A stretch of 64,000 nucleotides of DNA. Source: Cellulomonas wangleii. GTDB taxonomy: Bacteria > Actinomycetota > Actinomycetes > Actinomycetales > Cellulomonadaceae. The stretch spans positions 3,720,001-3,784,000 of the forward strand of contig NZ_CP074405.1 in NCBI RefSeq assembly GCF_018388445.1, read 5' to 3'. A program made the position numbers and the translations under genes. Positions 27,750-36,524 of the stretch are shown here, piece by piece (the stretch's first letter is position 1; the number at the start of each line of letters is the position of its first letter). The notes under the pieces are model-generated. The model was not told the origin of the DNA and searched no databases. It was given only the letters and a program-made list of their open reading frames with translations.

Positions 27750-28130
27750 GTGAAGGCCGCGTATCTCGTCTCCACGTCGAGCTCGTTCGAGGACGACGTG
27801 TGGCGAGCCGCCGCGGCCCTGGGGGCGGTGGTCGACGGGCCGTACGCCCAGTACCGCGACGAGCAGAACCACTACCTGACGATCTTCGGCGCCCTCGACC
27901 CCCGGCACGCGCACGACTGGCGCGACGACCTCGCCGCATCCCCCGGCCTGGATGACGTGCCCGACCTGAGCACAGCCCTCGCGGTCTCGGTCGAGTGCCG
28001 CTGGGAGGACCTGTTCGCCGCGTGGATCGCACGGTTGGCGGCGCGGCTGCCGGAGGCCGCGTGGGTGGTCGACGGTGACGGGGTCGTGTGGCCCGCGGCC
28101 GGGGTCGACCCGAAAACGGTGCGCCTGTGA
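27750..28130 (+). CDS. Small acidic protein of unknown function
   Basis: 126 residues from a GTG with GAAGG a few bases upstream (VKAAYLVSTSSSFEDDVWRA). The sequence alternates strands and helices and ends DGDGVVWPAAGVDPKTVRL. It has no signal peptide. The pattern GALDPRHAHDWRDDLAASPG with an acidic N-terminus recalls small immunity proteins, but no family is recognised. It lies 99 bases after the previous small gene and may share its transcript. Confidence 0.65.
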   Translation: MKAAYLVSTSSSFEDDVWRAAAALGAVVDGPYAQYRDEQNHYLTIFGALDPRHAHDWRDDLAASPGLDDVPDLSTALAVSVECRWEDLFAAWIARLAARLPEAAWVVDGDGVVWPAAGVDPKTVRL

Positions 28131-28294
28131 CACGTCACGGGCAGTTCGTCACCGGAGCGTCGGGCCCACCGCAGTCTGCCGAACACCACGAAGGACGGGC
28201 CGACGCCCCGAGATTGACCGGACCCCCAGTCAGCCGACCTCGCGGACCGTCGAAAGGCCCGCACCATCAGCGCCCGACCTGCGAGGATTCGCCG

Positions 28295-28858
28295 GTGCCT
28301 GCCAACGTGCGACTCGTGAACCGACCTCGATCTCGCCGAGCGGCCACGGCGACGACGATGGCCATCGGGGTCATGGTTGCCGGGGCTTGCACCGCAGGGC
28401 CTCTCACGGCGGACGAGCAACGCGCGCCCATGACGGACACCACGCGCACCGTCGTCGACCGGACGGCAGACGGCATGGGGACAGACTCGATAGAGGTCAC
28501 CGACGACGCAGCCGAGCTGCGGGCCTGCCCCGACGGCGGGAGCCGATACGTCTTTGCTGCGACAATCGGCCCCGTTGGTCGGGACAAACTAGCGAACACC
28601 ATGGGCAGTGCGTTGACCCGCGCCGAGAACAGGTTCCTCGGCGTCGTCGAGAGACTCGGACTCGACCCGGCGGATGCGGGTCTCGCACGCTTCGATCGTC
28701 TGGACATCGCCGACCCGGCGGCGGCTGAGGACGTTCGCCACGCGACGTATCACGTCACGGACGGCGACCTGCAGGGCATCACGCTGTCGTTCAGCGCAGC
28801 AACAGTCGGAGCCGATGACATCGTCGTCGACGTCGACGGCTACACGCGCTGCACCTGA
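28295..28858 (+). CDS. Lipoprotein, first copy of a duplicated pair
   Basis: 187 residues from a GTG at 28295. The N-terminal hydrophobic segment ends in a lipobox (VMVAGAC). The mature part (LTADEQRAPMTDTTRTVVDR, MGTDSIEVTDD, VDVDGYTRCT) is clearly paralogous to the lipoprotein at 29519-30085. The 14 bases GCGAGGATTCGCCG just upstream of the start are identical in both copies and contain the ribosome binding site. The gene ends convergently, one base from the end of a truncated toxin-like pseudogene. It may be the immunity protein for that gene family. Confidence 0.8.
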   Translation: MPANVRLVNRPRSRRAATATTMAIGVMVAGACTAGPLTADEQRAPMTDTTRTVVDRTADGMGTDSIEVTDDAAELRACPDGGSRYVFAATIGPVGRDKLANTMGSALTRAENRFLGVVERLGLDPADAGLARFDRLDIADPAAAEDVRHATYHVTDGDLQGITLSFSAATVGADDIVVDVDGYTRCT

Positions 28859-28859
28859 C

Positions 28860-29418
28860 TCAGGCCCTGCCGAAGACAGCCTGCACACGCCCGAAACCGG
28901 CGTGGAATTCGCCGGCGGCATCCGTCACGGAATCGTAGGTGGACTGAACAGAAGCGTCGACGTTGGTTGACACCATCCACGCCGCGAACTCTGCGTCGAG
29001 CGCAGGGCTGTCGATGATCCTCACAGGGTCGATCAGTCCTCCGGTCGGCGACCGGAGCGCTGACGGCAGGCCCGCTGCATGTCGTGGATCGTTGGCGACC
29101 ACGAGCTGGGCGACCACGGCGTCCTGGAGCCGGGCAACTCGGACAGCCTGTGCCTCGAGCCGTGCCGCGTGCGAGGCGGCCACGTCACCGTCGACGAGGA
29201 CGTCTAAGCCCTGGTTCACGCCGAACTTCCCCGCTTCCCACAGCACGGTGCCAACGAGGCCATCGGGTCCCGGGACCTGGTCCAGGACCAGGCCGGTCGC
29301 AGTCCCCAGGCGGTCGCGGGTCGCCTGCGCCTGTGCGTCCATCTCGCTGCGCACCCTGGTGCTGGGCGAGGTACTGCGCACCCGCGAGGCTGTCGAACCT
29401 ACTGGCGACGCGACCCAC
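28860..29418 (-). pseudogene. Truncated, frameshifted copy of the DUF6571-like gene
   Basis: Matches the C-terminal third of the intact gene at 30082-32019. The readable part MDAQAQATRDRLGTATGLVL runs to the stop at 28860, and ALRSPTGGLIDPV is identical in both. Upstream, VASRFDSLAGAQYLAQHQ continues in another frame because of one extra C in GCACCCTGG (about 29351-29359) where the intact gene has GCACCTGG. The N-terminal two thirds are absent. The fragment has no start signal of its own and is surely not expressed as the original protein. Confidence 0.85.
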
Positions 29419-29518
29419 ACGCCTCCTCGAGAACCAGGGCGGCACCCGGCGACAGTCGAGCCAGTGCCACCCCGCGGAACTCGAACGAGGACGCGGTCAG
29501 CCATGCGAGGATTCGCCG

Positions 29519-30085
29519 ATGGCTGACAGCACGCGATTGGTGGATCCCGTGACACGTCGGGACGCGGCCATGGCGACGGCGCTGGTCGCGGCCGCAATGC
29601 TTGCGGGAGGCTGCACGGGACCTCTCCCCAGCGACGAGCAGCGCGCGGCGATGGTGGACGCGACCCGCATGGTGGTCGAAGGGACCGCGGAGGGCCTCGG
29701 CACCGAGTCCATCGACGTCACCGATGACGGAACAGAGCCACGGGCCTGCGCCGACGGCGGATCGCAGTACGTCTACGCAGCGAAGATCGGTCCCATCGCA
29801 TCTGGCGACCTCAGCAGCACCCTGGCCGGCGCACTCACGAGTGCCGAGACAGGCTTTCTTGGCGTCATGCAGAAGTTTCGCCTCCAGATCACCAGCGGGG
29901 TCCTCGCGGAACTAGATGAAGCGAGCATCATTGACGCCCCGCATCCCGATGGTGACCGCCGAGTCACCTACGCCGTGTCAACGGGCGAACTCGAAGGAAT
30001 CACGCTCACCTATCTCGGGTCGCCTACCGATGGAGACCAGGTGGTGACGACCATCAGGGGATATACCCGCTGCAGCGAGGACTAG
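29519..30085 (+). CDS. Lipoprotein, second copy of a duplicated pair
   Basis: 188 residues beginning MADSTRLVDP. The hydrophobic segment ends in a lipobox (MLAGGC). Its mature domain (LPSDEQRAAMVDATRMVVEG, LGTESIDVTDD, TTIRGYTRCSED) is paralogous to the copy at 28295. The ATG follows GCGAGGATTCGCCG, which supplies the ribosome binding site. Its TAG overlaps the stop of the convergent 645-codon gene, so the two genes are physically inseparable at their 3' ends. An immunity or partner role towards that gene is inferred. Confidence 0.8.
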   Translation: MADSTRLVDPVTRRDAAMATALVAAAMLAGGCTGPLPSDEQRAAMVDATRMVVEGTAEGLGTESIDVTDDGTEPRACADGGSQYVYAAKIGPIASGDLSSTLAGALTSAETGFLGVMQKFRLQITSGVLAELDEASIIDAPHPDGDRRVTYAVSTGELEGITLTYLGSPTDGDQVVTTIRGYTRCSED

Positions 30086-32019
30086 GGTTCCCCGAACAGG
30101 ATCTTCACCCTCCCAAATCCCCCAAGGAACCGGTCACTCGTCTGCCCGACCACGTCATAGGTGTCGACCTCCCCACTGGAGCCGTTGGTCGAGGTGATCC
30201 ACATGGTGAATTGCGCTTCGAGCGCAGGGCTGTAAGCGATCTCAACAGGGTCGATCAGACCGCCCGTCGGCGACCGGAGCGCTGCCGGCAGCGTCTCCGC
30301 ATGCCGTGAATCGTTGGCGACCAAGATCTGGGCGATCACGGCGTCCTGGAGCAGGCCCACCCGGACAGCCTGCGCCTCGAGCCCTCCCGTGTGCGAGGCG
30401 TCAACGTCGCCCTCGACGAACGCGTCCAGCCCTTGGTTCACGCCGAACTGCCCGGCCTCCCACAGCACGGTGCCGATCAGACCGCCCGGTCCCGCGACCT
30501 GATCCAGAACCAGGCCGGTCGCAGTCCCCAGGCGGTCGCGGGTCGCCTGCGCCTGGGCGTCCATCTCGCTGCGCACCTGGTGCTGGGCGAGGTACTGCGC
30601 TCCCGCGAGGCTGCCGAACCTGCTGGCGACACGCCCCATCTGCTCGCCGTTCCCCGCTGTGGCGTCCAGGCGCACCGCGTTCGCCATCAGCCCGTAGTAC
30701 AGCTCACCGACCGCACGGTCGAACGGCGCCGAGAGCTCGTCAGTGTGGCCGAAGGTCGCCAGGAACCCCCGGGTGTCCTCGAGGGAGAGGTAGAACCGCG
30801 GCTGTACCCCCGGGATGTCCTCCCACCCCTCGGGTCGGCTGCGGGTGGACTCCGGCACCCGGCACGCCTCCGCCGTCGCCCCCGCGAGCATCTCCGGGGC
30901 CCATGCCGTGGCGATCGCGGCGTAGTGCTCGCGGGCGAACCACATGGTCCCGTCCAGCCGCGCGGTGGCGGTGATCGCGTCGAACGCGAACCGCGTGGCT
31001 GCGGCGTGCCGGGCAGGGTCCTCACCGACGCCGGCACCGGCCGCCAGCGCGGCGCCGAACGCCTGGTCGACCCGCACACCGAACCGTGCGTTGTAGGCGT
31101 GGACACGCTCGACCATCACACCCGTGCCCGGCCCGGCCGAGATCGCGAGGCGCGCGGCGTCGGGGTCGGTGGCGAGTGCGTTGAAAGCCAGCTCCATGCG
31201 GTCGTGGGGCAGACCGACGGCCGCAGGACGCCCGTCGAGCACGTCACCGCGGACGTCGGTGGACAGGTCCTCGACGAGCGCGTCCAACGCGTTCGCGCGC
31301 GTGAACGCCACCAGGTGCCGCGTCGGGATCGTGCCGTGCTGGAGCAGTGCCAGACGACCCCAGGCCACGTCGTGGTCCGCAGGTGCCCGGCCGAACGCCG
31401 CGACCGTCGCGGCGAAACCCGCCGGAGGGTCGGTGTCGTGCAGCGCCGCGGCGAATCCGCGCCCCAGCACCTGCAGGTCCCGTTCGCCGCGCCCGGACCA
31501 CTCCTCCCGCGCCTCCAGGCCCGGCGCCATCTCGGCGACGACGTACGCCAGCCGCTCGGTGCACGCGGTCCCCAGCTCGGCGTAGAACCCGGACATCACG
31601 TCGGGGTCACCGACGTGCCCCTCCAGGCGCGCCAGCAGCGCGCGCAGCCGAACCGCGGCCTGCTCGCCCGTCGAGTCGATCGCGACCAGCTCGGCGGCCA
31701 GTCCCCGGCCCACCGCCTCGGCCTGCCGGGCGTCCAGGACGGGCTCGACGATCGTCACGACCCCGCCACGCAGCGCGATCGGGAGGGCCGTGTCGGCGAC
31801 CCTGGCCAGGTCCAGACGACGACGCAGCCCGGGCAGCTGCCCGTCCACCCACGTCGCGATGTGCTCGACCTTCCTCAGCTCACGCACCGGGACGTCCAGG
31901 GCGTTCGCCCTGCCGGTCAGGTCCGCGCACACCCCTTGCAGCGACGACGCCGCGCCCTCGAGCCTGGCGATCAGCAGCGCCAGACCCTCGACGTCGACAC
32001 TGGCGAAGGCCACGCTCAC
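30082..32019 (-). CDS. DUF6571-like type VII-associated protein
   Basis: 645 residues. The N-terminus (VEGLALLIARLEGAASSLQG) is a WXG100-like helical hairpin. The body, with FYAELGTACTERLAYVVAEM and similar helices, resembles DUF6571 proteins of actinobacterial type VII secretion loci. The last third (ALRSPTGGLIDPVEIAYSPA, RFLGGFGRVKILFGEP) is the part duplicated as a pseudogene at 28860-29418. No signal peptide is present. Export, if any, would be by a type VII system. It overlaps the WXG100-like gene upstream by four bases, closes a nine-gene operon and meets the convergent lipoprotein gene at its stop. The toxin role is unproven. Confidence 0.75.
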   Translation of the reverse strand: MSVAFASVDVEGLALLIARLEGAASSLQGVCADLTGRANALDVPVRELRKVEHIATWVDGQLPGLRRRLDLARVADTALPIALRGGVVTIVEPVLDARQAEAVGRGLAAELVAIDSTGEQAAVRLRALLARLEGHVGDPDVMSGFYAELGTACTERLAYVVAEMAPGLEAREEWSGRGERDLQVLGRGFAAALHDTDPPAGFAATVAAFGRAPADHDVAWGRLALLQHGTIPTRHLVAFTRANALDALVEDLSTDVRGDVLDGRPAAVGLPHDRMELAFNALATDPDAARLAISAGPGTGVMVERVHAYNARFGVRVDQAFGAALAAGAGVGEDPARHAAATRFAFDAITATARLDGTMWFAREHYAAIATAWAPEMLAGATAEACRVPESTRSRPEGWEDIPGVQPRFYLSLEDTRGFLATFGHTDELSAPFDRAVGELYYGLMANAVRLDATAGNGEQMGRVASRFGSLAGAQYLAQHQVRSEMDAQAQATRDRLGTATGLVLDQVAGPGGLIGTVLWEAGQFGVNQGLDAFVEGDVDASHTGGLEAQAVRVGLLQDAVIAQILVANDSRHAETLPAALRSPTGGLIDPVEIAYSPALEAQFTMWITSTNGSSGEVDTYDVVGQTSDRFLGGFGRVKILFGEP

Positions 32020-32309
32020 AGCTCCGAGACCGGGACGTCGAAGCTCGGCGGCACCGCAGCGCGACGCACCGTGACCGCGTCGATGAACGCCTCGAACCGC
32101 TGCGGCAGATCCGCCCGACGCCCGTCGAGCTCCAGGGCGAACGCCTCAGCGGCGGTCGGGCCCGTCCACACCCGGTCCTGCGACATCAGACCAGCCGGAC
32201 GCTCCAGCAGCCCGGCGACGACCACGGCCATCGTCCGTGCCCGCTCCAGCAGATCGGTGAGGTCCTCGAACTCCGGGTTCGACACCGTCCGGGTCTTGAG
32301 CTCCCCCAC
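32016..32309 (-). CDS. WXG100-like protein
   Basis: 97 residues from the GTG at 32309, chosen because GGAGG lies five bases upstream and the resulting length is typical for WXG100 proteins. The longer frame to 32390 reads as non-coding leader. Two helices flank the turn VWTGPTAAEAF, a W-x-G signature. Such proteins form helical-hairpin dimers with type VII substrates and guide their export. It overlaps the DUF6571-like gene by four bases, fitting a chaperone/substrate pair. Confidence 0.75.
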   Translation of the reverse strand: MGELKTRTVSNPEFEDLTDLLERARTMAVVVAGLLERPAGLMSQDRVWTGPTAAEAFALELDGRRADLPQRFEAFIDAVTVRRAAVPPSFDVPVSEL

Positions 32310-32407
32310 CCGCCCCTCCGCGTTCGCCGCACCTGGCCGGTGCGCCGTCACCGTACTGGTGGACCCGGCCGCCGCGTGTCCGGTTTCCACAACCGACAGC
32401 CGCGGTA

Positions 32408-33427
32408 TCAGCGCGTGACGATCGTCTGCACCTCACCGACCGGGACCTCGGCCGTCACGGTCCGGGTCTGGGCCTCCAGGGCCTGCGGCGTCGGATCCAG
32501 CGACGACGTCCACGTCGCCTCCCACCTCGCCGTGGCCGTCAACGTCACCGTCGGGTGCTGCTGCCCGGACTTCAGCGACTGCTGGTTCGCGCTGGACCGG
32601 TAGAACACGATCGCGCACGAGCTCTCCGTCATCCCCGGCACGTACGGCGTCCCGGCGTCCGGGCACGTCACGTCCTCGGCGTTCGGCGCCGACAGGGCCA
32701 TCGACGTCATCCGCGCCTCCACCGTCGACCACACCCCCGGCACCGACGCGGTCACCTGCACCGACGTCGCCGCCTCCTCCACCCACACGAACGTGTCCAT
32801 GTTCACCACCGTGGCCCCCGACCCCTGCACCGACGGGTTCCACCGGATCGTCCCCGCCGGCAGCTGCATGTGCTCCGCCGCGATCTGCGCCAGCACCCGC
32901 GGATCGACCGACTCCTGCACAGCCGGAGCCGGCTCCCCCGGCATGACGTACACCGCCGGGTGGGAGAGGAAGTACGCGACCTGCTCGTCAGCGGGCACGT
33001 GCGACGCGCACTCCGCCTCGTACCACCGACCCTCGGTGTCCGTCGCGTGCTCCTGGAACCCCTCGTGCAGCAGCCCTTGCGCCGCGTACGCGTCCTGCGT
33101 CATCGAGGACCGCCCGACGCCCCCGTCCTTCCAGTACTCGTAGTACCGCTGCCCCGTCCACCCCGCCCCGTACCAGCACCGCCGCGGCACCGGCACCCGC
33201 ACCGAACCCTGGAACGGCACACCAGCCGTCGTCGCACCGCTGGTCTCCACCGTTGCGGAGGTGGAACCCGCACCGATCCCGCCCTCCGACGAGTCACCGC
33301 TGACCGCCCCGCCCCCGTGATCCTCCTGACCGGACTGCGGCGGCGCGGCCCACGCGGGTGCGCTGAGGGCGAGGAGGAGAGCAGCGGAGCCCAGGCCCAC
33401 GAGGGCGAGGCGCCCAGCGCTCAGCAT
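32408..33427 (-). CDS. Secreted protein, partner of the upstream lipoprotein (PKD-like)
   Basis: 339 residues from the ATG at 33427, whose codons overlap the stop of the lipoprotein as ATGCTGA. The paralogue at 44289 uses the same arrangement (GTGCTGA), which supports this start over a GTG 33 bases earlier. A signal peptide (LALVGLGSAALLLALSAPAWA) is followed by an acidic linker and then a large domain: CWYGAGWTGQRYYEYW, IRWNPSVQGSGATVVNMDT and the end PVGEVQTIVTR. The paralogue shares each of these features. It is probably exported and associated with the lipoprotein. A truncated third relative lies at 37767-38020. Confidence 0.75.
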   Translation of the reverse strand: MLSAGRLALVGLGSAALLLALSAPAWAAPPQSGQEDHGGGAVSGDSSEGGIGAGSTSATVETSGATTAGVPFQGSVRVPVPRRCWYGAGWTGQRYYEYWKDGGVGRSSMTQDAYAAQGLLHEGFQEHATDTEGRWYEAECASHVPADEQVAYFLSHPAVYVMPGEPAPAVQESVDPRVLAQIAAEHMQLPAGTIRWNPSVQGSGATVVNMDTFVWVEEAATSVQVTASVPGVWSTVEARMTSMALSAPNAEDVTCPDAGTPYVPGMTESSCAIVFYRSSANQQSLKSGQQHPTVTLTATARWEATWTSSLDPTPQALEAQTRTVTAEVPVGEVQTIVTR

Positions 33428-34020
33428 CCGCCGGCCGGGCTGCCGCTCAGAACGCGCCACATGCCCCCCACGCTGCGGCCGAGAGTGAGCTGCGACGCGA
33501 GGTTCTCCAGGCCGATCTCCTCGGAGGTGTACGTCCCGTTCGGATCGGTGCCGATGACGTCGCGGTAGTCGTCGCAGACGATGGCGGTGGCCGACTCCCC
33601 GTCGGCGGCCACTGCACTGATGCGGGTGTGGAACGCACCCCCCAGGAGGAGCTGCTGATCGGCGTTCTGGGTGGCGATGCGTTGCATCATGGCGACCAGC
33701 TCGGGCGACGCCAGGACGTCGAACCCCGGACTGACGTCATTCGTCGTCAGCATCCGCCAGTACTCCTTGCGGTACGCCGCAACCGTGTTGTAGACGTCCA
33801 CCTGCGCCCCCTCGAGCACCGGCACGTCCTCGAACACGATCCCCAGCTCGGGGTCCGACGGCTCCAGCACCGGCCCGGTCGGCGTGGGGCTCGGCGTCGG
33901 GGTCGGTGACGGGTCGGCCGTCACCGTGGCATCCAGCCCGGGCGGCTCGACGGCCTCCGAGGCGCACCCGGCGCACAGCAGCAGCACCGTCAGGATCGGC
34001 AGGGCCCTGCGCAGCGTCAC
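33421..34020 (-). CDS. Lipoprotein with conserved D-ELGIVF domain
   Basis: 199 residues from the GTG at 34020, with GAGG six bases upstream. The N-terminus VTLRRALPILTVLLLCAGCA carries a lipobox, followed by a Thr/Pro/Ser linker. The mature domain DPELGIVFEDVPVLEGA, YRKEYWRMLTTND, SATAIVCDDYRDV matches the paralogue at 44283-44900 (DAELGIVFVDTP, FEVEYWRSKTTGG, SATASVCADYSDV). Translation of the following secreted-protein gene is coupled to it. It stands within the type VII-like operon but has a shared upstream motif of its own (34070-34090). Confidence 0.78.
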   Translation of the reverse strand: MTLRRALPILTVLLLCAGCASEAVEPPGLDATVTADPSPTPTPSPTPTGPVLEPSDPELGIVFEDVPVLEGAQVDVYNTVAAYRKEYWRMLTTNDVSPGFDVLASPELVAMMQRIATQNADQQLLLGGAFHTRISAVAADGESATAIVCDDYRDVIGTDPNGTYTSEEIGLENLASQLTLGRSVGGMWRVLSGSPAGGC

Positions 34021-34069
34021 GTCGTCCTCGTCTCGTCCGGTGGCCCGCACACGATAGCGGCCGATCTGC

Positions 34070-34090
34070 ACCAAACCGGACGCAACGGGG
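34070..34090 (-). promoter_or_regulatory. Copy of shared upstream motif (CCCGTTGCGTCCGGTTTGG)
   Basis: On the minus strand CCCGTTGCGTCCGGTTTGG lies about 50 bases before the lipoprotein start at 34020. It aligns with CCGGTGTTGTCCGTTTCGG, found 50 bases before the paralogous lipoprotein at 44900. Both sit in gaps with little other sequence in common, which argues for function. It is a diverged copy. Confidence 0.4.
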
Positions 34091-34156
34091 TGAGACGCGG
34101 TGACTCGCGCCGACGTCGCCGCGTCCTCACCAAAGGACGAAGCACAGGCCCTGGCG

Positions 34157-34876
34157 TCAGGACGCGCCGCCGGCGTCGACCACCCGCCACCACAGCGGCG
34201 TGAGCTTGGTCTCGTTGGTGCCGAGGAAGAGCAGCATCGTCAGGACCACCTCCTCGACGGTGGCGCCATCGGCCCAGCTCACGGTGACGTAGAGCCTGCC
34301 GCTGGGGTCCTTCTCCTCCCGAGCGCCCTGGTGCTCCCAGGACACGGCGAGCGGACCCGTCGCCGGGTCCGGGCCGCGGCGCAGCTCGGTGGCCGCTCCC
34401 ACGACGCCGAGCACCTTGCCCACCGGGTTGGCACTCCCGGTCTGGGTCTGGGTCGACCCGTACGTCCACGCCCGGTCCGGGGCCGTCACCCGCAGGAACC
34501 GGCGCCGACCGGCCGGACGCAGCCGGGATCCCTCGGCGACGAACCGCACACCTGCCGTCATCGCACCCAGGACGACCGGGACGTCACGGCCCGTGAACGT
34601 GGGCACGGGCCCTTCCTCGTTCACCGTCTCGCTCACCGCGGTGAGCGTCGCCACGATCTGCCCGTCGACCTGGGCGCGGACGCTCAGCGGGTACCCGTCC
34701 ATCGACATCCGCAGCGCACCCCACGGCCCGTCGACCTCGGCCAGCGTCATGTCCACCAGGCCGTCCGACTTCGCACCCATGCGTCGCAGCGACTCCCCGC
34801 TCATGCGCGGGACCACGCGGACCCGCCCCGCCGCGAGGGTCGCGTGCAGACCGGACGGGCTGTTCGTCATGTCCAT
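34157..34876 (-). CDS. Unknown protein of the type VII-like operon
   Basis: 239 residues with no signal peptide or membrane segment. Beta-rich sequence such as GALRMSMDGYPLSVRAQVDG, RFLRVTAPDRAWTYG and GRLYVTVSWADGATVEEVV ends in KLTPLWWRVVDAGGAS. It starts one base after the stop of the upstream 454-codon gene, so the two are clearly co-transcribed. No family is recognised. By position it may be a partner or immunity factor of the preceding substrate. Confidence 0.7.
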   Translation of the reverse strand: MDMTNSPSGLHATLAAGRVRVVPRMSGESLRRMGAKSDGLVDMTLAEVDGPWGALRMSMDGYPLSVRAQVDGQIVATLTAVSETVNEEGPVPTFTGRDVPVVLGAMTAGVRFVAEGSRLRPAGRRRFLRVTAPDRAWTYGSTQTQTGSANPVGKVLGVVGAATELRRGPDPATGPLAVSWEHQGAREEKDPSGRLYVTVSWADGATVEEVVLTMLLFLGTNETKLTPLWWRVVDAGGAS

Positions 34877-34877
34877 G

Positions 34878-36242
34878 TCAGAACCAGTTCATCGGGTTGA
34901 TCTTCGAGTCCGCCACAGCCTCCACGGCGCCGCCGACCTTGTCGACCACGTCACCCACGTCGTCGATGTCGGCCACCTGGTCGGCGGCCCATCCGGCGGC
35001 CTTCGTCGCCTGCTCGGCGGTCCACTCGGCGGCCTGCGACGTGGCCGCGGACACCTCGTCCCAGTGGTCCACGAGCTCGGCGCCCGCGTAGACCGCGCCG
35101 GTGACGGCGACGGCACCCCAGGTGACCGGGTTCGGCGCGATGAGCGCGGCCGTCAGGCTGACGTCGAATCCCGTCTTGGCGATGTCGGCGACGTAGCCGG
35201 CACCGTCACGCCGGAACGCCTCGACCGGGTTGCCGTGCGACGCCACCTGGGCGATGTCGAACCCGACCGACGCCGCGCTGCCGAGCACGCCCGCCCCGCG
35301 GAGGACCCCCGCCGTCCGGGCCACCGTGGCGAGCTTCGTGCCCGCCTGCGCGTCCCCGGCGACGGCCAGCAGGTTGCTCGTCCCGCGGACGGCGATGACC
35401 GGCTCGCCTGCGGCGTTCGCCGCGCTGAAGACGTACTGCTTCGCCCCAAAGACGCCTTCGTAGACGTTCTTCGCCATGCCCGGCAGGCGGGCCTCCACCG
35501 CAGGCAGCAGGGTGCGCAGGCCGCTGTTCGCCGCCCACCTCTGCACGCTCGGCGGGACGGACTGCATCTTGTCCAGCGGGACCATCCGCATGAGGAGCGA
35601 CTGCATCGTGGTCCCGGGCGCCCGGTACGTCCCGTACCTCAGCAGCGCGTTCTCGACCGTGCTCGGTGGCAGCGCCAGCCGCTGCATCATCGGCACGACC
35701 ACCGACCGCGTGACGGACACCCGGGCGACCGTCGCGGCCGCGAGCGCGCTCATCCCGCCGGAGAACAGGACGGCGACGTAGTCCTCGTACCACTCGTACG
35801 CCTCGACGACCGGCCGACCGGCGCCGTCCAGGTGGGGCAGGGCGTCGATCGCCTCACCCGCGATCCGGTGGATCCAGTCGTCGAGCGTCTCACCGGGGCG
35901 TCGCGCCAGGCCCGCGTTCCGGTCGGGCTGGGTGGCCAGGCCGCTGAGGCGGCCCATCGACGTGACCACCGCGGTGCGGCCGCCGGCGATCTCCATCCAC
36001 CCGGCCCCGGCGGGTCCGAAGGCCGGGACGGCCTGCTGCTCGATGCTCCGGACGATGCCGAGCCGGGCCCGCAGGTCGACGGTCGCGTCGTCGCACCAGG
36101 CGGGGACCTCGCCGAGCCCGGTCACCGCCCACCCGGCGTCGAGCTGCCGAGCCTCGGCGAGCATGCCGTGCAGCTCGTCGCTCAGGGTCGTCACCCGGGT
36201 CGCCACGGCGTCGAGCACCGTCGGGTCGATGCGCACCGCCAT
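34878..36242 (-). CDS. LXG/WXG-type type VII substrate-like protein
   Basis: 454 residues from the ATG at 36242, which overlaps the stop of the upstream gene by one base (TGATG). Residues 1-95 form a helical WXG-like hairpin (VLDAVATRVTTLSDELHGM, ARQLDAGWAV). The middle contains an Ala/Val-rich, partly hydrophobic region. The C-terminus is a run of amphipathic helices (TSQAAEWTAEQATKAAGWAA, VGGAVEAVADSK) ending NPMNWF. There is no Sec signal peptide. The long N-terminal helix plus variable rest fits type VII substrates. No enzymatic motif is apparent. Confidence 0.7.
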   Translation of the reverse strand: MAVRIDPTVLDAVATRVTTLSDELHGMLAEARQLDAGWAVTGLGEVPAWCDDATVDLRARLGIVRSIEQQAVPAFGPAGAGWMEIAGGRTAVVTSMGRLSGLATQPDRNAGLARRPGETLDDWIHRIAGEAIDALPHLDGAGRPVVEAYEWYEDYVAVLFSGGMSALAAATVARVSVTRSVVVPMMQRLALPPSTVENALLRYGTYRAPGTTMQSLLMRMVPLDKMQSVPPSVQRWAANSGLRTLLPAVEARLPGMAKNVYEGVFGAKQYVFSAANAAGEPVIAVRGTSNLLAVAGDAQAGTKLATVARTAGVLRGAGVLGSAASVGFDIAQVASHGNPVEAFRRDGAGYVADIAKTGFDVSLTAALIAPNPVTWGAVAVTGAVYAGAELVDHWDEVSAATSQAAEWTAEQATKAAGWAADQVADIDDVGDVVDKVGGAVEAVADSKINPMNWF

Positions 36243-36523
36243 CAGTACGCCCCCGTCACGGCCGCGGCGTCCCGCTTGCGACGGGCGTCGTTGTCCGCCG
36301 ACGACGCCTCCTGCAGCAGGTGCCGCGCCGCCGCGCGGGCGGCGCCCTGGTACGCGGCGAGCCGCTCCCGCACGTCGTCGGCGTTCGCGCACTCCCACAG
36401 CTCGGTGCGCGCGGCGTTCAGCGCGGGGTCGACGACCGTCTCGATCCGCGCGGCGAGGGTGCGGAGGCGGGACGCGCGCAGGGCGTCGGCGGCGCCGGGG
36501 TCGTACCCGGGCGCGGGTGCCAT
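36242..36523 (-). CDS. Small helical protein of the type VII-like operon
   Basis: 93 residues from the ATG at 36523 (MAPAPGYDPGAADALRASRL). It is almost entirely helical and charged (VRERLAAYQGAARAAARHLL), ending KRDAAAVTGAY. The length and helix content match the small WXG100-like/ESX partner proteins, although no WxG turn is present. It lies between the EspG-like gene (stop one base upstream) and the large substrate-like gene, the usual place for a secretion partner. Confidence 0.7.
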   Translation of the reverse strand: MAPAPGYDPGAADALRASRLRTLAARIETVVDPALNAARTELWECANADDVRERLAAYQGAARAAARHLLQEASSADNDARRKRDAAAVTGAY

Positions 36524-36524
36524 C

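Larger units (their letters stand above)
28281..30660. repeat. Tandem duplication of about 1.2 kb (two diverged copies)
   Basis: Copy 1 is about 28281-29418 and copy 2 about 29505-30660. Each contains a plus-strand lipoprotein gene that starts behind GCGAGGATTCGCCG and converges on the 3' end of a minus-strand DUF6571-like gene. Long stretches match at DNA level, for example GGTCGCAGTCCCCAGGCGGT in both. Copy 2 is joined to the complete 645-codon gene. Copy 1 holds only its last part. Homology stops abruptly near 29418, marking the duplication end. Confidence 0.85.

Noticed and set aside
28500..30660. Possible transposon or insertion sequence causing the duplication
   Set aside because: No transposase gene, terminal inverted repeats or target-site duplication were found at the edges, so I call it a plain tandem duplication.
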